From: Kiritimatiellia bacterium
Lineage (GTDB): Bacteria > Verrucomicrobiota > Kiritimatiellia > CAIVKH01
Direction of reading: 5' to 3'
Assembly: GCA_027493775.1 (NCBI GenBank)
Contig: JAOSKE010000001.1
Coordinates: 929,651-993,650 of the forward strand
Length of the DNA: 64,000 nt
Under the pieces are notes generated by a model. The model had not been told where the DNA came from. It did not search any database and saw only the letters and a program-made list of their open reading frames with translations. Made by a program: the position numbers and the translations under genes. Positions 10,529 through 21,733 of the stretch are shown piece by piece; the first letter of the stretch is position 1, and each line of letters opens with the position of its first letter.

Positions 10529-11427
10529 TGAATCTGCCACCCGTGCTCACGCAAATTGACCTGCCTGGAATCCCCCATGTGTACAGCGGCAAGGTGCGCG
10601 ACGTCTTTGACGCGGGCGACAACCTCCTCTTCGTCGCTACCGACCGAATTTCAGCGTTCGACAGTATTCTTCCCACGGGCATATCCGGCAAAGGCTTCGT
10701 CCTCAACCAGCTTTCAGCGTGGTGGTTCGACCACCTGAAAGACATCGCGCCGAACCACATTGTTTCAACAGACCCGCGCGACTACCCACTCGAAGCGCAG
10801 CGACATGAAGCAGTGCTTCGCGGACGCTCCATGCTCGTGCGCAAGGCCGAAGTTTTCCCGATCGAGTGCATTGCGCGCGGTTACCTGATCGGAACCGGCT
10901 GGCAGGACTACGAACGCACAGGGAGTGTCAGCGGAATCCCGCTGCGAAAGGGTTATCAACTCGCGGACAAACTCGACGAGCCGATTTTCACCCCCGCCCA
11001 CAAGGCGACCACCGGTCACGACGAGAACATCACCTACGCGCAAATGGTCGAGCGTATCGGCCCGGCCCACGCGGCGATCCTCCGCGACCTGACCCTGCAA
11101 CTCTATCAAGCCGCTGCCACGTACGCCGCTTCGCGCGGAATCATTCTCGCGGACACCAAATTCGAATTCGGCCTCTACAATAATCAGATCCTCCTCGTGG
11201 ACGAAGCGCTCACGCCCGATAGCTCCCGCTACTGGCCCGCAGAAACGTATGTCCCCGGAAAATCACCCGTCTCCTTCGATAAACAGTTCGTCAGGGATTA
11301 TCTCGAATCGGTGAAATGGGATAAGCGACCGCCCGCGCCACACCTCCCCGATGAAGTGGTCTCGCGTACGGCCGAAAAATATATCGAGGCCTTTGAACGG
11401 CTGACCGGCGAAAAAATTTCTTTCTAA
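10528..11427 (+). CDS. purC: Phosphoribosylaminoimidazole-succinocarboxamide synthase
   Basis: YSGKVRDVFDAGDNLLFVATDRISAFD and LADTKFEFGLYNNQILLVDEALTPDSSRYWP; start MNLPPVLTQ at 10528. Confidence 0.93.
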   Translation: MNLPPVLTQIDLPGIPHVYSGKVRDVFDAGDNLLFVATDRISAFDSILPTGISGKGFVLNQLSAWWFDHLKDIAPNHIVSTDPRDYPLEAQRHEAVLRGRSMLVRKAEVFPIECIARGYLIGTGWQDYERTGSVSGIPLRKGYQLADKLDEPIFTPAHKATTGHDENITYAQMVERIGPAHAAILRDLTLQLYQAAATYAASRGIILADTKFEFGLYNNQILLVDEALTPDSSRYWPAETYVPGKSPVSFDKQFVRDYLESVKWDKRPPAPHLPDEVVSRTAEKYIEAFERLTGEKISF

Positions 11428-11430
11428 GAT

Positions 11431-12318
11431 ATGCAGGTTCTGCTCGACCAGTTTTTGGATTACATCACTCTCGAAAAAGGGCTTAGTCCGAACACCCGCT
11501 CGGCCTACGCCTCCGACCTCGCGCATTTCATCCCGTTCATCCAGCGCGCCGGAGTCTCCACACTGAACAAACTGACCCGCCGCCAGTTGCTCGATTACCT
11601 AATGTGGGAAAAAGAGCGCGGCCTGAACGCCTCATCCCTCTCGCGCCGGCTGGTCGCAATTCGCGTATTTCTGCGTTACCTCCAGCAAGAGGGCCTTCTC
11701 GCGGGCAATGTAACGGAAACAATGGATTCGCCGAAAATCTGGAAACTGCTGCCCTCAACACTTACACCGGCAGAAGTGGAGCGGCTGCTCGAAGCGCCAA
11801 AAATTGACAAGCCCATCGGACTGCGAAACCGCGCCCTGCTCGAAACACTCTACGGCGCCGGACTTCGCGTGTCCGAGCTCGCGTCGCTGAAGATCGAAGA
11901 TATTCAATTCGACGCCGGATACCTTCGCTGCTTCGGCAAGGGCAGCAAGGAACGGGTCGTGCCCCTCGGCGGCGCGGCAGCCGCCTATCTGAAGAAATAT
12001 ATCGAAGAAGCGCGACCGCAATTTGATCGCGCCACACAAAGTCCCTATGTCTTTCTTTCCAATCGCGCCCGGCCGCTAAGCCGAAAAACAATCTGGCAGC
12101 TCATTCGCCGCTGCGCGCACGACGCGGGTATCACAAAAACCGTGTCGCCGCACACCCTCCGACATTCCTTCGCGAGTCATCTCCTTGCCAACCAAGCGCC
12201 GCTGCGCGTCATCCAAGAAATGCTCGGCCATGCCGACATCGCCACAACACAAATCTATACCCATATAGATGCCCCACGCCTGCAACAAGTTCACCGCCAA
12301 TTTCACCCCCGCGCATGA
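11431..12318 (+). CDS. Tyrosine recombinase XerC/XerD
   Basis: SPHTLRHSFASHLL...LGHADIATTQIYTH catalytic motif. Confidence 0.92.
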   Translation: MQVLLDQFLDYITLEKGLSPNTRSAYASDLAHFIPFIQRAGVSTLNKLTRRQLLDYLMWEKERGLNASSLSRRLVAIRVFLRYLQQEGLLAGNVTETMDSPKIWKLLPSTLTPAEVERLLEAPKIDKPIGLRNRALLETLYGAGLRVSELASLKIEDIQFDAGYLRCFGKGSKERVVPLGGAAAAYLKKYIEEARPQFDRATQSPYVFLSNRARPLSRKTIWQLIRRCAHDAGITKTVSPHTLRHSFASHLLANQAPLRVIQEMLGHADIATTQIYTHIDAPRLQQVHRQFHPRA

Positions 12319-13015
12319 TTGGTCGAAAAAATCCATACCGTGATTTGGAAAAGGCGCTCGGCTACCGCTTCCGTCAACGCCGTTGGCTCGAACAAGCGCT
12401 GACCCACCCCTCCTTCGCCCACGAACAAACACCAGAGCTTCCGGACAACCAACGAATCGAATTTCTTGGAGACGCCGCCCTCGGACTCGTCGCCGCCGCT
12501 TTCTTACACAACACCCACCCGAACGCGGATGAAGGGAAGCTCACTAAAATGCGCAGCTTGCTGAGCAACACCAAGGCGCTTGCTCATCTCGCCACCCGGA
12601 TTAATCTTGGAAGTTTCCTTCAACTCGGCAACGGCGAAGAGCACGACGGCGGACGCGCACGCCCCACGATTCTTGCCGACGCCCTGGAGGCGGTCATTGG
12701 CGCGGCCTATCTCGACGGGGGCAAAAAGCGGTGGAAAAAATTTTCCACTGCGTCTTCAAACCCCACAGCGGCGCACTGATCGAAATCCCGCAGGATGGAA
12801 ATCCAAAAGGTGAACTGCAAGAGCGCGTGCAAAGCGCCGGAAAAGGTATTCCTCAATATCGAATCGTCAAAGAAGAAGGCCCGCCGCATCAAAAAACCTT
12901 TACCGTTGACGTGTTGATTGGCAACGAGCGTCATGGAACGGGCGAAGGTCGCACCAAACGCGAGGCGGAAACCAACGCCGCTCTCGTTGCTCTGCGAGAA
13001 TTCAATCCCAAGTAA
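12315..13015 (+). pseudogene. rnc: Ribonuclease III, frameshifted near A5 at 12723-12727
   Basis: RIEFLGDAALGLV and ALEAVIGAAYLDGG in ORF 12315-12779; dsRBD PKGELQERVQ...GRTKREAETNAALVAL in ORF 12731-13015 in another frame. Confidence 0.85.
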
Positions 13016-13090
13016 TATGGCTTATTATTATTGCATTATGAATTTAAGACTATAAGTTAGTGTTGGTAAACTTAAATAAGGGAAAGACAA

Positions 13091-13546
13091 ATGGCAAAAT
13101 CAGTTAGTTCACTCAGCACGCTGGAATTAATAGCAGAAATCAATCGCCGCCGGCAGCAACAGCTTCCTCGTTTGAAGGAACAGGCCGCAAAAATCGAAAA
13201 ACAATTGTCAGCCATTAACGCCCAAATCGCAGAGTTGAGCGGAATCGCTCCCGCTGCGCCTCAAACGCGCGGCAAGGCGAAGAAAAAAGCCGCTGCAAAA
13301 TCGAAGGCAGCTCCGGCGAAGGGTGGCGACAAGCGTCCCCACAACAAGATCAGTCTTGCGGATGCAATTCTCGCCGTCCTCACCAAGGACAATCCGATGA
13401 ACGCTAGGCAGATCATCGCGGCGGTAAAGAAAAACGGCTACAAGACCAAGTCCGACAACTTCGAGACCATTGTCTATCAGACGCTCGCGCGCGAAAAGAA
13501 GCGCATCGCCAAAGCCTCGCGCGGGCACTACGTCCTTAAAGGTTAA
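13091..13546 (+). CDS. Coiled-coil / Lys-Ala-rich linker / HARE-HTH-like winged-helix protein (H1-like)
   Basis: GKAKKKAAAKSKAAPAKGGDKRP linker followed by SLADAILAVLTKDNPMNARQIIAAVKKNGYKTKSDNFETIVYQTLAREKKRIAKASRGHYVL. Confidence 0.6.
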   Translation: MAKSVSSLSTLELIAEINRRRQQQLPRLKEQAAKIEKQLSAINAQIAELSGIAPAAPQTRGKAKKKAAAKSKAAPAKGGDKRPHNKISLADAILAVLTKDNPMNARQIIAAVKKNGYKTKSDNFETIVYQTLAREKKRIAKASRGHYVLKG

Positions 13547-13556
13547 TCTCCTTTAC

Positions 13557-13725
13557 TTGACATCCGGCAGGGCTTCTATACTGTCGCCCTGCCTTTCAGG
13601 TTCCGGCGTAGCTCAATGGTAGAGCAGGGCGCTGTTAACGCCAAGGTTGTAGGTTCGAGCCCTACCGCCGGAGCCACTATCCCTCCCCCCGACCCGGCCG
13701 AGTTGCCTCTTCGGCAGATCAACAG
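13557..13725 (+). repeat. Left copy of imperfect direct repeat (promoter + tRNA-Asn + 3' flank)
   Basis: TTGACA...CTTCT...CCCTGCCTTTCAGGTTCCGGCGTAGCTC...CTCTTCGGCAGATCAACAG matches 21734-21901. Confidence 0.75.
13602..13676 (+). tRNA. tRNA-Asn (GTT)
   Basis: Cloverleaf TCCGGCG...CGCCGGAGCCA, anticodon loop CTGTTAA, TTCGAGC T-loop, encoded CCA. Confidence 0.94.
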
Positions 13726-13941
13726 TCACCGCGCCCCTACCCTTATTCGCTCGCGCACTCCTTGCCGATGCGCCGCACCGTGTGACACGGCAAAAACGTT
13801 CAGACGGTGTGCCCATTATGGAAGGCGTAAGCAATCTGCGGGGATGATTCCGTCTATTTTCCGGTCAACAACAAACCGAAGGGCTACGATGGTTTGTCAC
13901 TCCCCTCTCCTCCTGAGACGCAAATTAGACTCTTTTTTTTC

Positions 13942-13996
13942 TTGCATGGCCGACCCGATATGCTACTATGCGCCACGTAGTACATGACACATAGTA
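13942..13996 (+). promoter_or_regulatory. Putative padR promoter with overlapping TACTATG-N19-CATAGTA dyad
   Basis: TTGCAT (13942-13947), 16 bp, TACTAT (13964-13969); inverted arms 13964-13970 and 13990-13996 just before ATG 13999. Confidence 0.5.
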
Positions 13997-13998
13997 CC

Positions 13999-14343
13999 AT
14001 GGGAACGGAAACATCCATTAGTCAGTGGCGGCGAGGCGTAATCGAATACTGCCTCCTGATTTTCCTGAGTCGGGGGGAGAATTACGGGTATGAAATCGTG
14101 CAGGCGCTGCGCTCCATCGAGGCGCTGGCGGTTTCGGAAAGCACGGTATATCCGATTCTCTCCCGCTTGCGGGCGGACCGCATGTTGAAGGTGCGGGATG
14201 TCCCCTCCGATTCCGGCCCGCCGCGTCGTTACTTTTCACTCACCCCTGCCGGGCGGGAGCGCCTCGCAGAAATGGAAGCGTACTGGATCACACTCTCTGA
14301 TGCCGTCAACCAATTGAAAAAAAGCAAGGGGGCTTTAAAATGA
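13999..14343 (+). CDS. PadR family transcriptional regulator
   Basis: SRGENYGYEIVQALRSI...SESTVYPILSRLRADRMLKVRDVPSDSGPPRRYFSLTPAGRERL is the PadR winged helix. Confidence 0.9.
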   Translation: MGTETSISQWRRGVIEYCLLIFLSRGENYGYEIVQALRSIEALAVSESTVYPILSRLRADRMLKVRDVPSDSGPPRRYFSLTPAGRERLAEMEAYWITLSDAVNQLKKSKGALK

Positions 14344-17300
14344 ACGCTGCACTGCAACGCTATTTGGAAGAAGTGGAACGACGCCTGACTGAAAGGCCGC
14401 CGGAGGAACGAGCGAGCATTCTCACGGGCCTGCGGGAGCATATCCGCGAGCTGCTGGTCGTACACAATGGAAACGTGGATGCGGTGCTCGCCGCGCTGGA
14501 TGACCCGTCGGCCTATGGCACATTGCCCGCAGACGCTCCACCCATTCGCCACGCGCGGCCGTGGATGCTGATTGCGCTGCTTTCCCTGGCGCTCAATGTC
14601 GTGGGCGCGTGGTTTCTGCTTGGGCAGGATCGGGCAACGGACACGAACTCCTTCGGAAATATTCAGCAACCGGCCACAGAGCTTATTCTACAGAAGATCG
14701 AACAACTCGATTTCGCCCCCAATCGCGCAGCGTTGATTGCCTTGGAGTTCTCCGAAAAACCCGACGCACGCGTGCTTGAAAATTATCTCGAACTGACGGA
14801 TGGGGACGGTCAGTTGGACTATTCCGTCGTCTCTTCCACCGACTCGAATCGTGTCGTGATCCGAACCAGAGAAATCGCCGGTAACGGGGTGTCCATTCTC
14901 CTCGCCAAGGGATTTCCGGCGTTGAATTCGGAATGTTGTTCTGGAAAACCCGGTCACGAAAAAGCTCTCGGTCACGAGCAATCTGCAGATTGCCGAGATA
15001 TCCGTAAAGGCGCCAGCCTTTGAAGAAACATCCATTGTCGTCAGCAGCACGTTGGAAGTGGATGCGAGCACGGCGAATAAGTTTATTTCGGTGGATCCTG
15101 CCGTCCGTTTCACCATTCAGCCGCGCGAATCCTGGTATGATAACAAAATCCTGCTCAACGGGGACTTCACGCCGGAGACGCTGTACACGCTCCGCTTTAA
15201 AAAGGGATTGCGCGCAAAATCCGGAGCTGCTCTGACCCAGGATGTGGTGCGCCGGATACAGATACCTATGCGCTCGCCCGCGCTTGCGTTCCCGACGTCC
15301 GGCCAATATCTCTCTCCGCAGGGCAATCTTCATATCCCGCTGTCGGCGATGAATCTCAGCGAGGTGGAGCTTTCGGCGGCCCGCGTGCTTCCGCAAAACC
15401 TGGTTCAGTTTATCGGACGTGAAACGGACCTGCTGCCGGACTACTACGGCGATCCGGAGGAGCTGTTGACGCAAAGAGGGCCGACGCGAACAAATCTGCT
15501 GGTCGGCGCGGCCAATCACGAAATAAAGACGCGCGTAAGCCTGCGCGATCTCGTTGAAGGGGAACCGATTGGAGCCTTCTTTGTCACAGCAAAATCTAAA
15601 AAGATCACGGCCAAACAACTGGTGGTCGCAACGGACATCGGACTCAGTGCGCGGCTCAGCCAGGGCACCCTCTTCGTCTGGGTCAACTCGCTTGCGACAG
15701 CCCGACCGCTCCAAGGGGTCGAGGTTGTCGCTTATGGAGCAAATAACGCCGAGCTGGTGCGCGGCAAAACTTCTGACGATGGAACACTGTCGTTGCCGAT
15801 GGGTTCTGGAGGAACGAAGCCTGCGGTCTTGATTGCTTCCACAGGAAACGACCTTTCCTACCTTGATCTTGTCTCGACTGAAGTGACGCCAGCGGACACG
15901 CAACGCAGTGCCGCCTATCTGGCGGATGGGTATGAAGCCTTTGTTTTCACCGATCGTGGCGTCTATCGCCCGAATGAGACGGTTCACGTCAAAGCGATTC
16001 TGCGCGATAAAGAACTAAATCCGCCAAAATCGTTTCCCATCCGCTTTCGCGCGATCCGACCGGATGGCCAGCTCTTTCGCGAGTGGCCGTTGCTCTTGGA
16101 TGAATGGGGCGCGGCAGAAACGAACTTTGTCGCAAAGGATTTTCTGCCGACCGGTCTCTATCGCCTGCAAGTCCTGTTGCCCACCGATGGCGAACCGCTC
16201 GGATCAACGACAGTTGCCGTGGAGGAGTTTGTGCCGCCACAGATTCGCGTCTCTCTCGATTCTCCGACCGCGCCGCTGCCCGCGTCTGCTCCGTTCACAT
16301 TCGCGGTGAAGAGTCAGCATTTGTTCGGGCGGCCTGCAGCAGGTCTCGCCGTAAGTGGCCGGGCGCAATTTGAGGCAGTCGCATTCACTCCAGACGGTTG
16401 GGCCGGTTTTGTGTTCGGCGACAGAGAAAAGAAGTTCGACCCGATTTTTTCCGAGTTGGGCTCCGGCCATTTGGATGAAAACGGCGTCGGGCAATTCAGC
16501 GTGTCGCCCTCTTCCGCGTGGAGCCCGCCGGCCCGCGTGAAAGCCACTCTTGGCGCGACCGTGCGCGAGGCCGGAGGACGCACGGTTTCGGCCTATGGAT
16601 CTGCGTTGGTGGACGTCTATCCCTTCTACATCGGACTTCGCTTCGAAACGGATGGAGCGGTGAACCCGAGCAAGGAACAGCGCGCGCGTGTCGCGGCGGT
16701 ATTGCCGGACGGCGCGCCGGCCTTCACGAACGGCGCATTGAAATGGACGATTTCCACGATCTCCGGCGCGTATGTGATGAAGCGCGATTCAAACAAGCGA
16801 TTCTCCTTCCTCTATCAGGAAACGGTCACACCTGTTCACGAAGGAGTTCTGGTTGTCGGCGCGACGGCGGCTGACCTCGTCTTTCCCGCAGAGTCATCCG
16901 GTGAATATCTCCTTGTTGTCTCCGATCCGGCGAGCGGCGTATCGGCAAGCAAGCGGTTCACGGTCATCTCGCCTAACGATCCGTGGCAACGCGTAGGACG
17001 CGAGCGACCGGACACCATCGAACTTAAATGCGAACGCGAACGCTACGCCCCCGGCGACACAGCGAAAGTACTGGTGAAGCCGCCATTCGCTGGCCCTGCT
17101 CTGCTTACGATCGAAACGGATCATATCCTAGAGCATCGCCTTGTCGAATTGGACGGCAATGCGACGGAACTCGCAATTCCCGTCAAAGCCGACTACGCGC
17201 CGAACGTGTACGTCACGCTGACCGTGCTCCGCCCCGCCGTGGCGGAACGAACATGGAGTGCGCATCGCGCGGTGGGCGCAATTGCGTTGCGCGTGCAGCC

Positions 17301-19608
17301 GACACAACGGAGGCTCAACATCGCGCTGGATGCGCCGGGTACCAACCGCCCACAGGCCCAGCTCAACGCCCGCATACGGGTCACGGATGAATCGGGCAAC
17401 CCGGTCCGCGCATCGGTGAATGTCATGGCGGTGGACGAAGGAATCTGTGCGTTGACGGGATTCAATACACCCGACCCGCTTTCATTCTTCCTCGCGCAAC
17501 GCGCCCTCGGTGTGTCATGGTTCGATCTGTATAGTTTGTTGATGCCGGTGATGGAGGATGAGATCAACCGGACCACGTCTCACATGCCGGGGGGCGCTGC
17601 GGCTTCGCTGCTGCGACGCCTGAACCCGATTCGGACCCAGCGTTTCAAGCCCGTTGCGCTGTGGAGCGCTCCGCTGCTCACGGATGAAAACGGCGAAGCC
17701 ACGGCGACGTTCAATGTGCCGGAGTTCACCGGTGAATTGCGCATCATGGCGGTGGCGAATGATCGCCAGCGCCTTGGCTCCGCCGAGCGCGCGGTGAAAA
17801 TTAAACGCCCGCTGGTGGTCGAAACCACGCTCCCCCGCTTCCTCGCGCCGGGCGACACATCGAGCATCACCATTCAGATTTTCAACGAAACGGGCGCGGA
17901 TCAGTCCGTGCAACTCCGCGTCACAAGTGGCGGACCGTTGTCCATTGACGCTCCGGACAAAACATTCCAACTTGCGGCAAATAAGACACGCACGGAAACG
18001 ATCACGCTGCGCGCGGACGACGCGCCGGGCCGCGGCCTCTGCACGGTTGACGTGACGGCCGGTTCGGAACGCTATTCGGAAACAGTCGAGCTGGCCGTTC
18101 GCCCGGCATGGCCGGAACAGAGTATGTCCGAAGTAGGTTCCTTGTCAGCGGGCAAATCCCATTCATTTGGCGGAAATGCAAACCTGTTGCCCGGAACGGA
18201 AGAAAATGTGATCTGGAGCGGCGGCGCGCCTTCCATCCAACTCGGTCAGGCGGTCAATCAACTCGTGGGCTATCCCTACGGCTGCCTGGAGCAAACGGTC
18301 TCACGCGCCATTCCGATGTTGTATCTGCCGGAGCTGGCGAATCGCCTTCTGCCGAAATCCATGAATCCTGAGGAAGTCGCCTCGTTCATTGACAGCGCCG
18401 TACTGCGCGTGCTTTCGATGCAGCAACCGCAGGGCGGCTTCGGAATGTGGCCTCGTGTCAGCTCAACGTGGACGTGGGGAAGCGTGTACACCGCCCACTT
18501 CCTCGTCGAAGCGCGACGCGCGGGCCACGAGGTGCCATCGTCATCGCTTGATGCTGCGCTTCAATATCTGCGCACGCAGCTTGATCGCCCGCTGAATAAT
18601 ACGGTGGATGAGGCATGGCGAACCGACATGGAAGAGCGCGCCTATGCGGCTCGTGTTCTCGCATTGGCCGGCCAGCCCGTACCCGGTTGGAATGCACGGC
18701 TCGCGGAACTCTATCCCGCTCTCACGCCCGCCGCGCGCATTCATACAGCCGTTGCGCTTTCACTCAGCGGCGATCCACGGCAGGGGAATGAACGCCTGAA
18801 GCAAGTGACGAACGATGGCGTGGAGGGTGTCGAAGACCTCTCATGGCTTCTGCTTGCGTCGCTCGATCTCGATCCCAAGGCCGATGTCGTAGCCGATCTC
18901 GCCCGCCGGATTGAGGCCGCGCGGACAAACGGCGATTGGGGCGCCACCACGCCCAACGCACTCGCTCTTCTTGCGCTGGGCCGCTATGCGACACTGGTTC
19001 CCGCGGAGCAGAAGCCGTTCGTGGCGCGTATGGAGGAACGCGGGGTATCCACGGCCATCGAACCGCACGGAAGCACATGGACCAATACCGGTCCCTTCAC
19101 ACTCGTCAATGAAGGCCCGGGTGCGCTCTACTATTCGCTCCGCCAACGGGGTGTGCCAAAGCGGCAGAAACTCGTCCTGCGCGATAATGGAATCGTGGTG
19201 CGTCGTCAGTGGCTGGATCTCAAGGGAAATGCCGTTGCACAGGGTGTCGCCAAACAAGGCGAACTCGTCATCGTGAAAATCACGGTTTCGGTTGATGCCA
19301 AGCGCGCCGACAACCTGATCATTGAAGACCTCCTGCCTGCCGGCTTTGAAATTGAGAATCCGGCGCTCGCCACCGCCGAACGCTTCGCATGGATGAAGGG
19401 CGACGAGAAGTGGATTCTGCACCGCGAAGTTCGCGATGATCGCCTCCTCCTCTTCAGCGGGGCGTTCAGCGACGAACAGACTTTCTTCTACACCATGCGC
19501 GCGGTCACGCCCGGTCGCTTCGCTCAACCTCCAATCACGGCCAGCGCCATGTACGCGCCGGATTTGCGCAGCGTGGCTGGCGCCGGAGAGGTGACGGTTA
19601 TCCCATGA
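14340..19608 (+). pseudogene. HAAS-like domain + TM + bacterial alpha-2-macroglobulin (thioester CLEQ), frameshifted near 14935-14945
   Basis: ORF 14340-15023 (HAAS-like N-terminus, TM, MG-like start) is continued in another frame by VLENPVTKKLSVTSNLQIAEISVKAPAFEETS into ORF 15052-19608; thioester motif YPYGCLEQTVSRAIPML with CLEQ at 18283-18294. Confidence 0.8.
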
Positions 19609-21716
19609 AATGGGTTTTACGCTTTCTCGTTCTGCTCGTGGCGCTCTGTGCGCTCGCGTGGTTCGCCATCCCCTTTCCCACCGATGCGCTTGATCGCTTT
19701 CCCGGCGGTACGGTGCTGACTGATCGCGCCGGGCAGGTTCTGCGCGTGACCCTCGGCCCCGGCGATCTGGACTGTCGCCCGGTATATGAACCGGATCCCA
19801 CGGATTGGATCGTGAAGGCCGTTGTTGCTGCGGAAGACAAGCGCTTTTGGAAACACCCCGGCGTGGATCCGCTGGCCCTCTTTCGCGCTGTCTTCCAGAA
19901 CATCAGCGCCGGACGGCGCATCTCCGGCGCATCCACCCTCTCCACGCAAGTCATCCGCCTGATGCATCCGCGCAAACGAACCCTGCCGACGAAGTTCATC
20001 GAGGCCTTTCGCGCACTGCAACTGGAACGAAAGCTCAGCAAAACAGAAGTCCTGCGCCAATATCTGAACCGAGCGCCGTTCGGCGGAAATATCTATGGCA
20101 TTGAAGCCGCCGCCCAACGCTATTACGGGAAAAGCGCTCACGACCTGAGCCTCGCCGAAGCCGCACTCCTCGCAGGTCTTCCCCAGTCGCCCACCCGATT
20201 CCGACCCGACCGCCACTTGGAAAAGGCGCAACATCGCCAAGTCGCCGTATTAAAACAAATGGTCGCGGCTGGCTTCATTACCGACGAGGAACACCGCAAC
20301 GCAAGCGCACAAAACGTCGCCTGCCGCGCCACCACCTATCCGTTCAAGGCCCCGCACTTCGCAGACTACGTCGCCTCACAACGCACGGAGCAGAGCGGCG
20401 TCGTCCGCAGCACACTCGACAGCGATCTGCAGGCCATCGCCGAAACCGCGCTGGCACAGGACAGCGAAGCCCGACGTCGCGCCGGAATCCGCGGCGGCGC
20501 AGTGGTTGTGCTCGAAGTAAAGACGGGCGCGATTCGCGCACTCGTCGGCTCGCCTGATTATTTCGACGCGACCGCTCACGGCCAGGTCAATGCCGCGCTG
20601 GCCTCTCGTTCCGCCGGGTCCACCCTCAAGCCCTTTGCATTTGCACAAGGATTCGATCGCGGGCTCATCACGCCCCGCTCGATGCTGGCGGATGCGCCAC
20701 TGAACTTCGCCGACTTCACGCCCTCCAATTTTGACGGCGATTTTCACGAAAGTGTTTCCGCTCGGGACGCCCTGATCCTCTCTCTCAATCTTCCCTCCAT
20801 TGATTTGGAACGCAGAATCGGCCAACCCAACTTTCATCAGTTGCTGCTCGATGTGGGACTTCGCACGCTGAACCGCCCTTCCGCGCAATACGGCCTGGGC
20901 TTGGCGCTCGGCAACGGTGAAGTGCGCACACTGGACCTCGCCAACGCATACGCCGCCCTTGCCCGCGGCGGCGAATGGAAACCGCTCCGCTGGCGCGAAG
21001 ACGCGCCCGCTGCCAAGGGGCGGCACGTGATATCGCCGGAAGCGGCTTGGCTGGTATCCGAAATCCTAAGCGGCCCCGAACGCGCACTCGATGCCACCGG
21101 CCATGCCGCCGATGTCCGAATGCCCCGCATCGCGTGGAAGACGGGCACCTCTTCCGGTTTTCGCGACGCATGGACGGTTGCATGGAACCCGCGCTACGTC
21201 GTCGCGGTCTGGATCGGAAATCCCGACGGCGCGGCATCGCCTCAGCTTGTCGGCAAACGCGTCGCCACGCCGATCGCGTGGAACGTGTTTCGCCAGTTGC
21301 TCCCCGCGAACGAAGCGCCGTGGTACCCGCAGCCCGAAGGACTCGCCACACGCGACATCTGCATGGAGAGCGGGGACGTCGCCGCCCCCGCTTGCGAACG
21401 CGTCGGATCGGATTACTACCTCTCCGGTGTGACCCCCTACGTCACCTGCGCACAAAAGCACACGCATGCTATGGTGGAACCGCCCAATCCGAAAATCAGC
21501 TCCCCCGCCAACGCATCCGTCTTTCGCATCGCTGGCGCGAATGAAACCCGGCAGCAACTCGTTCTCACCGCCAATGCCGACAACCATTGGTTTGTTGATC
21601 AAGCCTACGCGGGGAAAGGAAAGACCATCCCGTGGCGTTTCACACGCGGCCGACACGAAATTGTCCTGAGCGACAACCGAGGTCGCAGCGACCGAGTATC
21701 CGTGACCATTGAATGA
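19605..21716 (+). CDS. pbpC: Penicillin-binding protein 1C
   Basis: AAEDKRFWKHPGVDP and GASTLSTQVIRLMHPR transglycosylase motifs; SAGSTLKPFAF transpeptidase SxxK; WKTGTSSGFRDAW KTG motif; C-terminal PBP1C-type domain. Confidence 0.92.
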   Translation: MKWVLRFLVLLVALCALAWFAIPFPTDALDRFPGGTVLTDRAGQVLRVTLGPGDLDCRPVYEPDPTDWIVKAVVAAEDKRFWKHPGVDPLALFRAVFQNISAGRRISGASTLSTQVIRLMHPRKRTLPTKFIEAFRALQLERKLSKTEVLRQYLNRAPFGGNIYGIEAAAQRYYGKSAHDLSLAEAALLAGLPQSPTRFRPDRHLEKAQHRQVAVLKQMVAAGFITDEEHRNASAQNVACRATTYPFKAPHFADYVASQRTEQSGVVRSTLDSDLQAIAETALAQDSEARRRAGIRGGAVVVLEVKTGAIRALVGSPDYFDATAHGQVNAALASRSAGSTLKPFAFAQGFDRGLITPRSMLADAPLNFADFTPSNFDGDFHESVSARDALILSLNLPSIDLERRIGQPNFHQLLLDVGLRTLNRPSAQYGLGLALGNGEVRTLDLANAYAALARGGEWKPLRWREDAPAAKGRHVISPEAAWLVSEILSGPERALDATGHAADVRMPRIAWKTGTSSGFRDAWTVAWNPRYVVAVWIGNPDGAASPQLVGKRVATPIAWNVFRQLLPANEAPWYPQPEGLATRDICMESGDVAAPACERVGSDYYLSGVTPYVTCAQKHTHAMVEPPNPKISSPANASVFRIAGANETRQQLVLTANADNHWFVDQAYAGKGKTIPWRFTRGRHEIVLSDNRGRSDRVSVTIE

Positions 21717-21733
21717 AAGTGGAACACGATTGC

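Noticed and set aside
13557-13600. TTGACA/TATACT as tRNA-Asn promoter
   Set aside because: Spacer is only 14 bp, so I did not call it as a feature although TTGACA is retained in both duplicate copies.
14683-15987. 434 aa minus-strand ORF opposite A2M
   Set aside because: Shadow ORF opposite the A2M coding region, no signal or domain features.
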